This document shows positions 37,344 to 50,342 of a DNA stretch of 64,000 bases, in pieces. Numbering within the stretch: the stretch's first letter is position 1; every line of letters starts with the position of its first letter. The DNA comes from Hippophae tibetana. Taxonomy: Eukaryota > Streptophyta > Magnoliopsida > Rosales > Elaeagnaceae. The stretch covers positions 4,751,319 to 4,815,318 of the forward strand of contig CM072808.1 of the NCBI GenBank assembly GCA_037013495.1, read 5' to 3'. The position numbers were made by a program, and so were the translations under genes. The notes below the pieces were generated by a model. That model saw nothing but the letters and a program-made list of their open reading frames with translations. It had not been told where the DNA came from and searched no databases.

Positions 37344-40300
37344 CCAACCTAGGGTTGTTTATTTATATTTTCAATCAATCTCTATTATTCAAAAAAAAAA
37401 TAGAGAAGAGAAAAAGAAAGGGAATGTTGTTCAAATTTTCATTAACAAAAACACATTTTATAAATATGAGTTACAACTTTCAACGGAGATAACTTTGGAC
37501 CCGGGTATCGAAACGACTATTATAATATATCAAATAAAAGATCGTATAAAATTACACAATATGCATTGGGCTCGTAAGGAAAATCGGTTTTGTACACAAA
37601 TAACAGCGTTTACAACACTTAAATAGTGTTTAAACTTTTTGATGCACCATTTTACGTAATTCCGGTTTAATTCAATGGAACTATAAAGAAGATATTGGTG
37701 CCGACCTAGGGTTGTTTATTTATATTTTCAATCAATCTCTATTATTCAAAAAAAAAATAGAGAAGAGAAAAAGAAAGGGAATGTTGTTTAAATTTTCAAA
37801 AACAAAAACAGATTTGGTAATACATGAGTTAGAACTTTAACCGATATAACTTTTGACTCGGGTATTGCAATGACTATTATAATATATCAAATCGAAGATC
37901 GTATCAAATTACACAATATGCCTTGGTCTCACGGGGAAAATCTTATTGTACCCAAATAATATCGTTTACATCACTTATATAGTGTTTAAAGTTTTTGACG
38001 CACCATTTTCATTTTACTTAATTCCGGTTTAATTCAATAGAGCTATAAAGGAGATATTGGTGGCAACCTAGGGTTGTTTATTTATATTTTCAATCAATCT
38101 CTATTATTCAAAAAAAAAATAGAGAAGAGAAAAAGAAAGGGAATGTTTTTCAAATTTTCAAAAACAAGAACACATTTGGTAATATATGAGTTACAACTTT
38201 CAACCGAGATAACTTTTGACTCGGATATCGAAATGACTATTATAATATATCAAATCGAAGCTCGTATCAAATTACACAATATGCATTGGTCTTACGAGGA
38301 AAATCGTTTTGTACCCAAATAATATCATTTACATCACTTATATAGTGTTTAAGGTTTTTGACGTACCATTTTCATTTTACTTACTTCCGATTTAATTCAA
38401 TAGAGCTATAAAGAAGATATTGGTGCCGACCTAGGGTTGTTTATTTATATTTTCAATCAATCTCTATTATTCAAAAAAAAAATAGAGAAGAGAAAAAGAA
38501 AGGGAATGTTGTTTAAATTTTCAAAAACAAAAACAGATTTGGTAATACATGAGTTAGAACTTTAACCGAGATAACTTTTGACTCGGGTATTGCAATGACT
38601 ATTATAATATATCAAATCGAAGATCGTATCAAATTACACAATATGCCTTGGTCTCACGGGGAAAATCTTATTGTACCCAAATAATATCGTTTACATCACT
38701 TATATAGTGTTTAAAGTTTTTGACGCACCATTTTCATTTTACTTAATTCCGGTTTAATTCAATAGAGCTATAAAGGAGATATTGGTGGCAACCTAGGGTT
38801 GTTTATTTATATTTTCAATGAATCTCTATTATTCAAAAAAAAAATAGAGAAGAGAAAAAGAAAGGGAATGTTGTTCAAATTTTCAAAAACAAGAACACAT
38901 TTGGTAATATATGAGTTACAACTTTCAACCGAGATAACTTTTGACTCGGGTATCGAAATGACTATTATAATATATCAAATCGAAGCTCGTATCAAATTAC
39001 ACAATATGCATTGGGCTTATAAGGAAAATCGTTTTTGTACCCAAATAACATCGTTTACATCACTTATATAGTGTTTAAAGTTTTTGACGCACCATTTTCA
39101 TTTTACTTAATTCCGGTTTAATTCAATAGAGCTATAAAGGAGATATTGGTGGCAACCTAGGGTTGTTTATTTATATTTTCAATCAATCTCTATTATTCAA
39201 AAAAAAATAGAGAAGAGAAAAAGAAAGGGAATGTTGTTCAAATTTTCAAAAACAAGAACACATTTGGTAATATATGAGTTACAACTTTCAACCGAGATAA
39301 CTTTTGACTCGGGTATCGAAATGACTATTATAATATATCAAATGGCTCGTATCAAATTACACAATATGCATTGGTCTTACAAGGAAAATCGTTTTGTACC
39401 CAAATAATATCGTTTACATCACTTATATAGTGTTTAAGGTTTTTGACGTACCATTTTCATTTTACTTACTTCCGATTTAATTCAATAGAGCTATAAAGAA
39501 GATATTGGTGCCGACCTAGGGTTGTTTATTTATATTTTCAATCAATCTCTATTATTCAAAAAAAATAGAGAAGAGAAAAAGAAAGGGAATGTTGTTCAAA
39601 TTTTCAAAAACAAAAACACATTTGGTAATATATGAGTTACAACTTTCAACGGATATAACTTTTGACTCGGGTATCGAAATGACAATTATAATATATCAAA
39701 TCGAAGCTCGTATCAAATTACACAATATTCCTTGGTCTCACGTGGAAAATCGTTTTGTACCCAAATAATATCGTTTACATCATTTATATAGTGTTTAAAG
39801 TTTTTGACGCACAATTTTCATTTTACTTACTTCCGATTTAATTCAATAGAGCTATAAAGGAGATATTGGTGCCGACCTAGGGTTGTTTATTTATATTTTC
39901 AATCAATCTCTATTATTCAAAAAAAAAATAGAGAAGAGAAAAAGAAAGGGAATGTTGTTCAAATTTTCAAAAACAAGAACACATTTGGTAATATATGAGT
40001 TACAACTTTCAACCGAGATAACTTTTGACTCGGGTATCGAAATGACTATTATAATATATCAAATGGCTCGTATCAAATTACACAATATGCATTGGTCTTA
40101 CGAGGAAAATCGTTTTGTACCCAAATAATATCATTTACATCACTTATATAGTGTTTAAGGTTTTTGACGTACCATTTTCATTTTACTTACTTCCGATTTA
40201 ATTCAATAGAGCTATAAAGAAGATATTGGTGCCGACCTAGGGTTGTTTATTTATATTTTCAATCAATCTCTATTATTCAAAAAACAAATAGAGAAGAGAA

Positions 40301-43300
40301 AAAGAAAGGGAATGTTGTTCAAATTTTCAAAAACAAGAACACATTTGGTAATATATGAGTTACAACTTTCAACCGAGATAACTTTTGACTCGGGTATCGA
40401 AATGACTATTATAATATATCAAATCGAAGCTCGTATCAAATTACACAATATGCATTGGTCTTACGAGGAAAATCGTTTTGTACCCAAATAATATCGTTTA
40501 CATCACTTATATAGTGTTTAAGGTTTTTGACGTACCATTTTCATTTTACTTACTTCCGATTTAATTCAATAGAGTTATAAAGAAGATATTGGTGCCGACC
40601 TAGGGTTGTTTATTTATATTTTCAATCAATCTCTATTATTCAAAAAAAAATAGAGAAGAGAAAAAGAAAGGGAATGTTGTTTAAATTTTCAAAAACAAAA
40701 ACAGATTTGGTAATACATGAGTTAGAACTTTAACCGAGATAACTTTTGACTCGGGTATTGCAATGACTATTATAATATATCAAATCGAAGATCGTATCAA
40801 ATTACACAATATGCCTTGGTCTCACGGGGAAAATCTTATTGTACCCAAATAATATCGTTTACATCACTTATATAGTGTTTAAAGTTTTTGACGCACCATT
40901 TTCATTTTACTTAATTCCGGTTTAATTCAATAGAGCTATAAAGGAGATATTGGTGGCAACCTAGGGTTGTTTATTTATATTTTCAATCAATCTCTATTAT
41001 TCAAAAAAAAATAGAGAAGAGAAAAAGAAAGGGAATGTTGTTCAAATTTTCAAAAACAAGAACACATTTGGTAATATATGAGTTACAACTTTCAACCGAG
41101 ATAACTTTTGACTCGGGTATCGAAATGACTATTATAATATATCAAATCGAAGCTCGTATCAAATTACACAATATGCATTGGGCTTATAAGGAAAATCGTT
41201 TTTGTACCCAAATAACATCGTTTACATCACTTATATAGTGTTTAAAGTTTTTGACGCACCATTTTCATTTTACTTAATTCCGGTTTAATTCAATAGAGCT
41301 ATAAAGGAGATATTGGTGGCAACCTAGGGTTGTTTATTTATATTTTCAATCAATCTCTATTATTCAAAAAAAAATAGAGAAGAGAAAAAGAAAGGGAATG
41401 TTGTTCAAATTTTCAAAAACAAGAACACATTTGGTAATATATGAGTTACAACTTTCAACCGAGATAACTTTTGACTCGGGTATCGAAATGACTATTATAA
41501 TATATCAAATGGCTCGTATCAAATTACACAATATGCATTGGTCTTACAAGGAAAATCGTTTTGTACCCAAATAATATCGTTTACATCACTTATATAGTGT
41601 TTAAGGTTTTTGACGTACCATTTTCATTTTACTTACTTCCGATTTAATTCAATAGAGCTATAAAGAAGATATTGGTGCCGACCTAGGGTTGTTTATTTAT
41701 ATTTTCAATCAATCTCTATTATTCAAAAAAAAATAGATAAGAGAAAAAGAAAGGGAATGTCGTTCAAATTTTCAAAAACAAGAACACATTTGTTAATATA
41801 TGAGTTACAACTTTCAACCGAGATAACTTTGGAATCGGGTATCGAAATGACTATTATAATATATCAAATCAAAGCTCGTATCAAATTACACAATATGCAT
41901 TGGTCTTACGAGGAAAATCGTTTTGTACCCAAATAATATCATTTACATCACTTATATAGTGTTTAAGGTTTTTGACGTACCATTTTCAGTTTACTTACTT
42001 CCGATTTAATTCAATTGAGCTATAAAGAAGATATTGGTGCCAACCTAGGGTTGTTTATTTATATTTTCAATCAATCTCTATTATTCAAAAAAAAATAGAG
42101 AAGAGAAAAAGAAAGGGAATGTTGTTCAAATTTTCAAAAACAAGAACACATTTGGTAATATATGAGTTACAACTTTCAACCGAGATAACTTTTGACTCGG
42201 GTATCGAAATGACTATTATAATATATCAAATCGAAACTCGTATCAAATTACACAATATGCCTTGGTCTCACGAGGAAAATCGTTTTGTACTTAAATAATA
42301 TCGTTTACATCACTTATATAGTGTTTAAAGTTTTTGACGCACCATTTTCATTTTACTTACTTTCGGTTTAATTCAATAGAGCTATAAAGGAGATATTGGT
42401 GCCGACCTAGGGTTGTTTATTTATATTTTCAATCAATCTCTATTATTCAAAAAAAAATAGAGAAGAGAAAAAGAAAGGGAATGTCGTTCAAATTTTCAAA
42501 AACAAGAACACATTTGTTAATATATGAGTTACAACTTTCAACCGAGATAACTTTGGAATCGGATATCGAAATGACTATTATAATATATCAAATCAAAGCT
42601 CGTATCAAATTACACAATATGCATTGGTCTTACGAGGAAAATCGTTTTGTACCCAAATAATATCATTTACATCACTTATATAGTGTTTAAGGTTTTTGAC
42701 GTACCATTTTCAGTTTACTTACTTCCGATTTAATTCAATTGAGCTATAAAGAAGATATTGGTGCCAACCTAGGGTTGTTTATTTATATTTTCAATCAATC
42801 TCTATTATTCAAAAAAAAAATAGAGAAGAGAAAAAGAAAGGGAATGTTGTTCAAATTTTCATTAACAAAAACACATTTTATAAATATGAGTTACAACTTT
42901 CAACGGAGATAACTTTGGACCCGGGTATCGAAACGACTATTATAATATATCAAATAAAAGATCGTATAAAATTACACAATATGCATTGGGCTCGTAAGGA
43001 AAATCGGTTTTGTACACAAATAACAGCGTTTACAACACTTAAATAGTGTTTAAACTTTTTGATGCACCATTTTACGTAATTCCGGTTTAATTCAATGGAA
43101 CTATAAAGAAGATATTGGTGCCGACCTAGGGTTGTTTATTTATATTTTCAATCAATCTCTATTATTCAAAAAAAAAAATAGAGAAGAGAAAAAGAAAGGG
43201 AATGTTGTTTAAATTTTCAAAAACAAAAACAGATTTGGTAATACATGAGTTAGAACTTTAACCGATATAACTTTTGACTCGGGTATTGCAATGACTATTA

Positions 43301-46300
43301 TAATATATCAAATCGAAGATCGTATCAAATTACACAATATGCCTTGGTCTCACGGGGAAAATCTTATTGTACCCAAATAATATCGTTTACATCACTTATA
43401 TAGTGTTTAAAGTTTTTGACGCACCATTTTCATTTTACTTAATTCCGGTTTAATTCAATAGAGCTATAAAGGAGATATTGGTGGCAACCTAGGGTTGTTT
43501 ATTTATATTTTCAATCAATCTCTATTATTCAAAAAAAAAATAGAGAAGAGAAAAAGAAAGGGAATGTTTTTCAAATTTTCAAAAACAAGAACACATTTGG
43601 TAATATATGAGTTACAACTTTCAACCGAGATAACTTTTGACTCGGGTATCGAAATGACTATTATAATATATCAAATCGAAGCTCGTATCAAATTACACAA
43701 TATGCATTGGTCTTACGAGGAAAATCGTTTTGTACCCAAATAATATCATTTACATCACTTATATAGTGTTTAAGGTTTTTGACGTACCATTTTCATTTTA
43801 CTTACTTCCGATTTAATTCAATAGAGCTATAAAGAAGATATTGGTGCCGACCTAGGGTTGTTTATTTATATTTTCAATCAATCTCTATTATTCAAAAAAA
43901 AAATAGAGAAGAGAAAAAGAAAGGGAATGTTGTTTAAATTTTCAAAAACAAAAACAGATTTGGTAATACATGAGTTAGAACTTTAACCGAGATAACTTTT
44001 GACTCGGGTATTGCAATGACTATTATAATATATCAAATCGAAGATCGTATCAAATTACACAATATGCCTTGGTCTCACGGGGAAAATCTTATTGTACCCA
44101 AATAATATCGTTTACATCACTTATATAGTGTTTAAAGTTTTTGACGCACCATTTTCATTTTACTTAATTCCGGTTTAATTCAATAGAGCTATAAAGGAGA
44201 TATTGGTGGCAACCTAGGGTTGTTTATTTATATTTTCAATGAATCTCTATTATTCAAAAAAAAAATAGAGAAGAGAAAAAGAAAGGGAATGTTGTTCAAA
44301 TTTTCAAAAACAAGAACACATTTGGTAATATATGAGTTACAACTTTCAACCGAGATAACTTTTGACTCGGGTATCGAAATGACTATTATAATATATCAAA
44401 TCGAAGCTCGTATCAAATTACACAATATGCATTGGGCTTATAAGGAAAATCGTTTTTGTACCCAAATAACATCGTTTACATCACTTATATAGTGTTTAAA
44501 GTTTTTGACGCACCATTTTCATTTTACTTAATTCCGGTTTAATTCAATAGAGCTATAAAGGAGATATTGGTGGCAACCTAGGGTTGTTTATTTATATTTT
44601 CAATCAATCTCTATTATTCAAAAAAAAATAGAGAAGAGAAAAAGAAAGGGAATGTTGTTCAAATTTTCAAAAACAAGAACACATTTGGTAATATATGAGT
44701 TACAACTTTCAACCGAGATAACTTTTGACTCGGGTATCGAAATGACTATTATAATATATCAAATGGCTCGTATCAAATTACACAATATGCATTGGTCTTA
44801 CAAGGAAAATCGTTTTGTACCCAAATAATATCGTTTACATCACTTATATAGTGTTTAAGGTTTTTGACGTACCATTTTCATTTTACTTACTTCCGATTTA
44901 ATTCAATAGAGCTATAAAGAAGATATTGGTGCCGACCTAGGGTTGTTTATTTATATTTTCAATCAATCTCTATTATTCAAAAAAAATAGAGAAGAGAAAA
45001 AGAAAGGGAATGTTGTTCAAATTTTCAAAAACAAAAACACATTTGGTAATATATGAGTTACAACTTTCAACGGATATAACTTTTGACTCGGGTATCGAAA
45101 TGACAATTATAATATATCAAATCGAAGCTCGTATCAAATTACACAATATTCCTTGGTCTCACGTGGAAAATCGTTTTGTACCCAAATAATATCGTTTACA
45201 TCATTTATATAGTGTTTAAAGTTTTTGACGCACAATTTTCATTTTACTTACTTCCGATTTAATTCAATAGAGCTATAAAGGAGATATTGGTGCCGACCTA
45301 GGGTTGTTTATTTATATTTTCAATCAATCTCTATTATTCAAAAAAAAAATAGAGAAGAGAAAAAGAAAGGGAATGTTGTTCAAATTTTCAAAAACAAGAA
45401 CACATTTGGTAATATATGAGTTACAACTTTCAACCGAGATAACTTTTGACTCGGGTATCGAAATGACTATTATAATATATCAAATGGCTCGTATCAAATT
45501 ACACAATATGCATTGGTCTTACGAGGAAAATCGTTTTGTACCCAAATAATATCATTTACATCACTTATATAGTGTTTAAGGTTTTTGACGTACCATTTTC
45601 ATTTTACTTACTTCCGATTTAATTCAATAGAGCTATAAAGAAGATATTGGTGCCGACCTAGGGTTGTTTATTTATATTTTCAATCAATCTCTATTATTCA
45701 AAAAACAAATAGAGAAGAGAAAAAGAAAGGGAATGTTGTTCAAATTTTCAAAAACAAGAACACATTTGGTAATATATGAGTTACAACTTTCAACCGAGAT
45801 AACTTTTGACTCGGGTATCGAAATGACTATTATAATATATCAAATCGAAGCTCGTATCAAATTACACAATATGCATTGGTCTTACGAGGAAAATCGTTTT
45901 GTACCCAAATAATATCGTTTACATCACTTATATAGTGTTTAAGGTTTTTGACGTACCATTTTCATTTTACTTACTTCCGATTTAATTCAATAGAGTTATA
46001 AAGAAGATATTGGTGCCGACCTAGGGTTGTTTATTTATATTTTCAATCAATCTCTATTATTCAAAAAAAAATAGAGAAGAGAAAAAGAAAGGGAATGTTG
46101 TTTAAATTTTCAAAAACAAAAACAGATTTGGTAATACATGAGTTAGAACTTTAACCGAGATAACTTTTGACTCGGGTATTGCAATGACTATTATAATATA
46201 TCAAATCGAAGATCGTATCAAATTACACAATATGCCTTGGTCTCACGGGGAAAATCTTATTGTACCCAAATAATATCGTTTACATCACTTATATAGTGTT

Positions 46301-47098
46301 TAAAGTTTTTGACGCACCATTTTCATTTTACTTAATTCCGGTTTAATTCAATAGAGCTATAAAGGAGATATTGGTGGCAACCTAGGGTTGTTTATTTATA
46401 TTTTCAATCAATCTCTATTATTCAAAAAAAAATAGAGAAGAGAAAAAGAAAGGGAATGTTGTTCAAATTTTCAAAAACAAGAACACATTTGGTAATATAT
46501 GAGTTACAACTTTCAACCGAGATAACTTTTGACTCGGGTATCGAAATGACTATTATAATATATCAAATCGAAGCTCGTATCAAATTACACAATATGCATT
46601 GGGCTTATAAGGAAAATCGTTTTTGTACCCAAATAACATCGTTTACATCACTTATATAGTGTTTAAAGTTTTTGACGCACCATTTTCATTTTACTTAATT
46701 CCGGTTTAATTCAATAGAGCTATAAAGGAGATATTGGTGGCAACCTAGGGTTGTTTATTTATATTTTCAATCAATCTCTATTATTCAAAAAAAAATAGAG
46801 AAGAGAAAAAGAAAGGGAATGTTGTTCAAATTTTCAAAAACAAGAACACATTTGGTAATATATGAGTTACAACTTTCAACCGAGATAACTTTTGACTCGG
46901 GTATCGAAATGACTATTATAATATATCAAATGGCTCGTATCAAATTACACAATATGCATTGGTCTTACAAGGAAAATCGTTTTGTACCCAAATAATATCG
47001 TTTACATCACTTATATAGTGTTTAAGGTTTTTGACGTACCATTTTCATTTTACTTACTTCCGATTTAATTCAATAGAGCTATAAAGAAGATATTGGTG
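36257..47098 (+). repeat. 15-monomer HOR, 5421 bp, two near-identical copies
   Basis: Copies are 36257-41677 and 41678-47098. The order is I, J, I, D, A4, K, A4, H', G, Q, G, K', A4, H, G. Matching positions are offset by 5421 throughout, for example 38799 with 44220, 39883 with 45304 and 41035 with 46456. Differences I noticed are few: TTATACAAT at 37191 versus TTACACAAT, TCGGATATCG near 38221 versus TCGGGTATCG, and A-tract lengths. The first three monomers overlap the end of the preceding 8-mer, which shows how the 15-mer captured part of it. Q and G repeat once more after the second copy. Confidence 0.9.
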
Positions 47099-50000
47099 CC
47101 GACCTAGGGTTGTTTATTTATATTTTCAATCAATCTCTATTATTCAAAAAAAATAGAGAAGAGAAAAAGAAAGGGAATGTTGTTCAAATTTTCAAAAACA
47201 AGAACACATTTGGTAATATATGAGTTACAACTTTCAACGGATATAACTTTTGACTCGGGTATCGAAATGACAATTATAATATATCAAATCGAAGCTCGTA
47301 TCAAATTACACAATATTCCTTGGTCTCACGTGGAAAATCGTTTTGTACCCAAATAATATCGTTTACATCATTTATATAGTGTTTAAAGTTTTTGACGCAC
47401 AATTTTCATTTTACTTACTTCCGATTTAATTCAATAGAGCTATAAAGGAGATATTGGTGCCGACCTAGGGTTGTTTATTTATATTTTCAATCAATCTCTA
47501 TTATTCAAAAAAAAAATAGAGAAGAGAAAAAGAAAGGGAATGTTGTTCAAATTTTCAAAAACAAGAACACATTTGGTAATATATGAGTTACAACTTTCAA
47601 CCGAGATAACTTTTGACTCGGGTATCGAAATGACTATTATAATATATCAAATGGCTCGTATCAAATTACACAATATGCATTGGTCTTACGAGGAAAATCG
47701 TTTTGTACCCAAATAATATCATTTACATCACTTATATAGTGTTTAAGGTTTTTGACGTACCATTTTCATTTTACTTACTTCCGATTTAATTCAATAGAGC
47801 TATAAAGAAGATATTGGTGCCGACCTAGGGTTGCTATTTATATTTTCAATCAATCTCTATTATTCAAAAAACAAATAGAGAAGAGAAAAAGAAAGGGAAT
47901 GTTGTTCAAATTTTCATTAACAAAAACACATTTTATAAATATGAGTTACAACTTTCAACGGAGACAACTTTGGACCCGGGTATCGAAACGACTATTATAA
48001 TATATCAAATATAAGATCGTATCAAATTACACAATATGCATTGGGCTCGTAAGAAAAATCGTTTTTGTACACGAATAACATCGTTTACAACACTTAAATA
48101 GTGTTTAAAGTTTTTGACGCACCATTTTACGTAATTCCGGTTTAATTCAATGGAACTATAAAGGAGATATTGGTGCCGACCTAGGGTTGTTTATTTATAT
48201 TTTCAATCAATCTCTATTATTCCAAAAAAAATAGAGAAGAGAAAAAGAAAGGGAATGTTGTTTAAATTTTCAACAACAAAAACAGATTTGGTAATATATG
48301 AGTTACAACTTTCAACCGAGATAACTTTTGACTCGGGTATTGCAATGACTATTATAATATATCAAATCGAAGATCGTATCAAATTACACAATATGCCTTG
48401 GTCTCACGAGGAAAATCTTTTTGTACCCAAATAATATCGTTTACATCACTTATATAGTGTTTAAAGTTTTTGACGCACAATTTTCATTTTACTTACTTTC
48501 GGTTTAATTCAATAGAGCTATAGAGGAGATATTTGTGCCGACCTAGGGTTGTTTATTTATATTTTCAATCAATCTCTATTATTCAAAAAAAATAGAGAAG
48601 AGAAAAAGAAAGGGAATGTTGTTCAAATTTTCAAAAACAAGAACACATTTGGTAATATATGAGTTACGACTTTCAACCGAGATAACTTTTGACTCGGGTG
48701 TCGAAATGACTATTATAATATATCAAATATAAGATCGTATCAAATTACACAATATGCATTGGGCTCGTAAGGAAAATCGTTTTTGTATGCAAATAACATC
48801 GTTTACAACACTTAAATAGTGTTTAAAGTTTTTGACGCACCATTTTCATTTTACTTACTTCCGATTTAATTCAATAGAGCTATAAAGGAGATATTGGTGC
48901 CGACCTAGGGTTGTTTATTTATATTTTCAATCAATCTCTATTATTCAAAAAAAATAGAGAAGAGAAAAAGAAAGGGAATATTGTTCAAATTTTCAAAAAC
49001 AAGAACACATTTGGTAATATATGAGTTACAAATTTCAACCGAGATAACTTTTGACTCGGGTATCGGAATGACAATTATAATATATCAAATCGAAGCTCGT
49101 ATCAAATTACACAATATTCCTTGTTCTCACGTGGAAAATCGTTTTGTACACAAATAATATCGTTTACATCATTTATAGAGTGTTTAAAGTTTTTGACGCA
49201 CCATTTTCATTTTACTTACTTCCGATTTAATTCAATAGGGCTATAAAGGAGATATTGGTGCCGACCTAGGGTTGTTTATTTATATTTTCAATCAATCTCT
49301 ATTACTCAAAAAAAAATAGAGAAGAGAAAAAGAAAGGGAAAGTTGTTTAAATTTTCAAAAACAAAAACAGATTTGGTAATACATGAGTTACAACTTTCAA
49401 CCGAGATAACTTTTGACTCGGGTATCGAAATGACTATTATAATATATCAAATCAAAGCTCGTATCAAATTACACAATATGCATTGGTCTTACGAGGAAAA
49501 TCGTTTTGTACCCAAATAATATCATTTACATCACTTATGTATTGTTTAAGGTTTTTGACGTACCATTTTCATTTTACTTACTTCCGATTTAATTCAATAT
49601 AGCTATAAAGAAGATATTGGTGCCGACCTAGGGTTGTTTATTTATATTTTCAATCAATCTCTATTATTCAAAAAACAAATAGAGAAGAGAAAAAGAAAGG
49701 GAATGTTGTTCAAATTTTCATTAACAAAAACACATTTTATAAATATGAGTTACAACTTTCAACGGAGATAACTTTGGACCCGGGTATCGAAACGACTATT
49801 ATAATATATCAAATATAAGATCGTATCAAATTACACAATATGCATTGGGCTCGTAAGGAAAATCGTTTTTGTACACAAATAACATCGTTTACAACACTTA
49901 AATAGTGTTTAAAGTTTTTGACGCACCATTTTACGTAATTCCGGTTTAATTCAATGGAACTATAAAGGAGATATTGGTGCCGACCTAGGGTTGTTTATTT

Positions 50001-50342
50001 ATATTTTCAATCAATCTCTATTATTCAAAAAAAAAATAGAGAAGAGAAAAAGAAAGGGAATGTTGTTCAAATTTTCAAAAACAAGAACACATTTGGTAAT
50101 ATATGAGTTACAACTTTCAACCGAGATAACTTTTGACTCGGGTGTCGAAATGACTATTATAATATATCAAATCGAAGATCGTATCAAATTACACAATATG
50201 CCTTGGTCTCACGTGGAAAATCGTTTTGTACACAAATAATATCGTTTACATCATTTATAGAGTGTTTAAAGTTTTTGACGCACCATTTTCATTTTACTTA
50301 CTTCCGATTTAATTCAATAGGGCTATAAAGGAGATATTGGTG
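47099..50342 (+). repeat. Transition from domain II to domain III
   Basis: Q (47099) and G (about 47461) belong to domain II. D (47820) has a small deletion in its landmark (GGTTGCTATTTA). Then follow A" (about 48179), B-like (about 48541), E (about 48903), a C-like monomer with GGGAAAGTTG (49261), D and an M type (about 49981; GGTGTCGAAATG with CCTTGGTCTCACGTGG). The order A"-B-E-C-D is the same as in domain I at 14416-18389, so domain I-like material resumes here. Confidence 0.8.

Larger units (their letters stand above)
28243..47819 (+). repeat. 361-bp satellite array, domain II
   Basis: The array continues in the same orientation and phase after the LTR, but with types not seen on its left. 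G has GGCAACCTAGGG and CAAATGGCTCG, a 3-bp loss. H has ATTGGGCTTATAAGG. I has AATGTCGTTC, TTTGTTAATA and TTGGAATCGG. J has GTGCCAACC and CGAAACTCG. K has GGAATGTTTTTC. A4 has TTAGAACTTTAACCG. D2 has GGAGATGACTTTGG. These are interleaved with D- and Q-like types. About 54 monomers are present and no gene is seen. The different set of types shows that this domain was amplified separately from its flanks. Confidence 0.95.
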
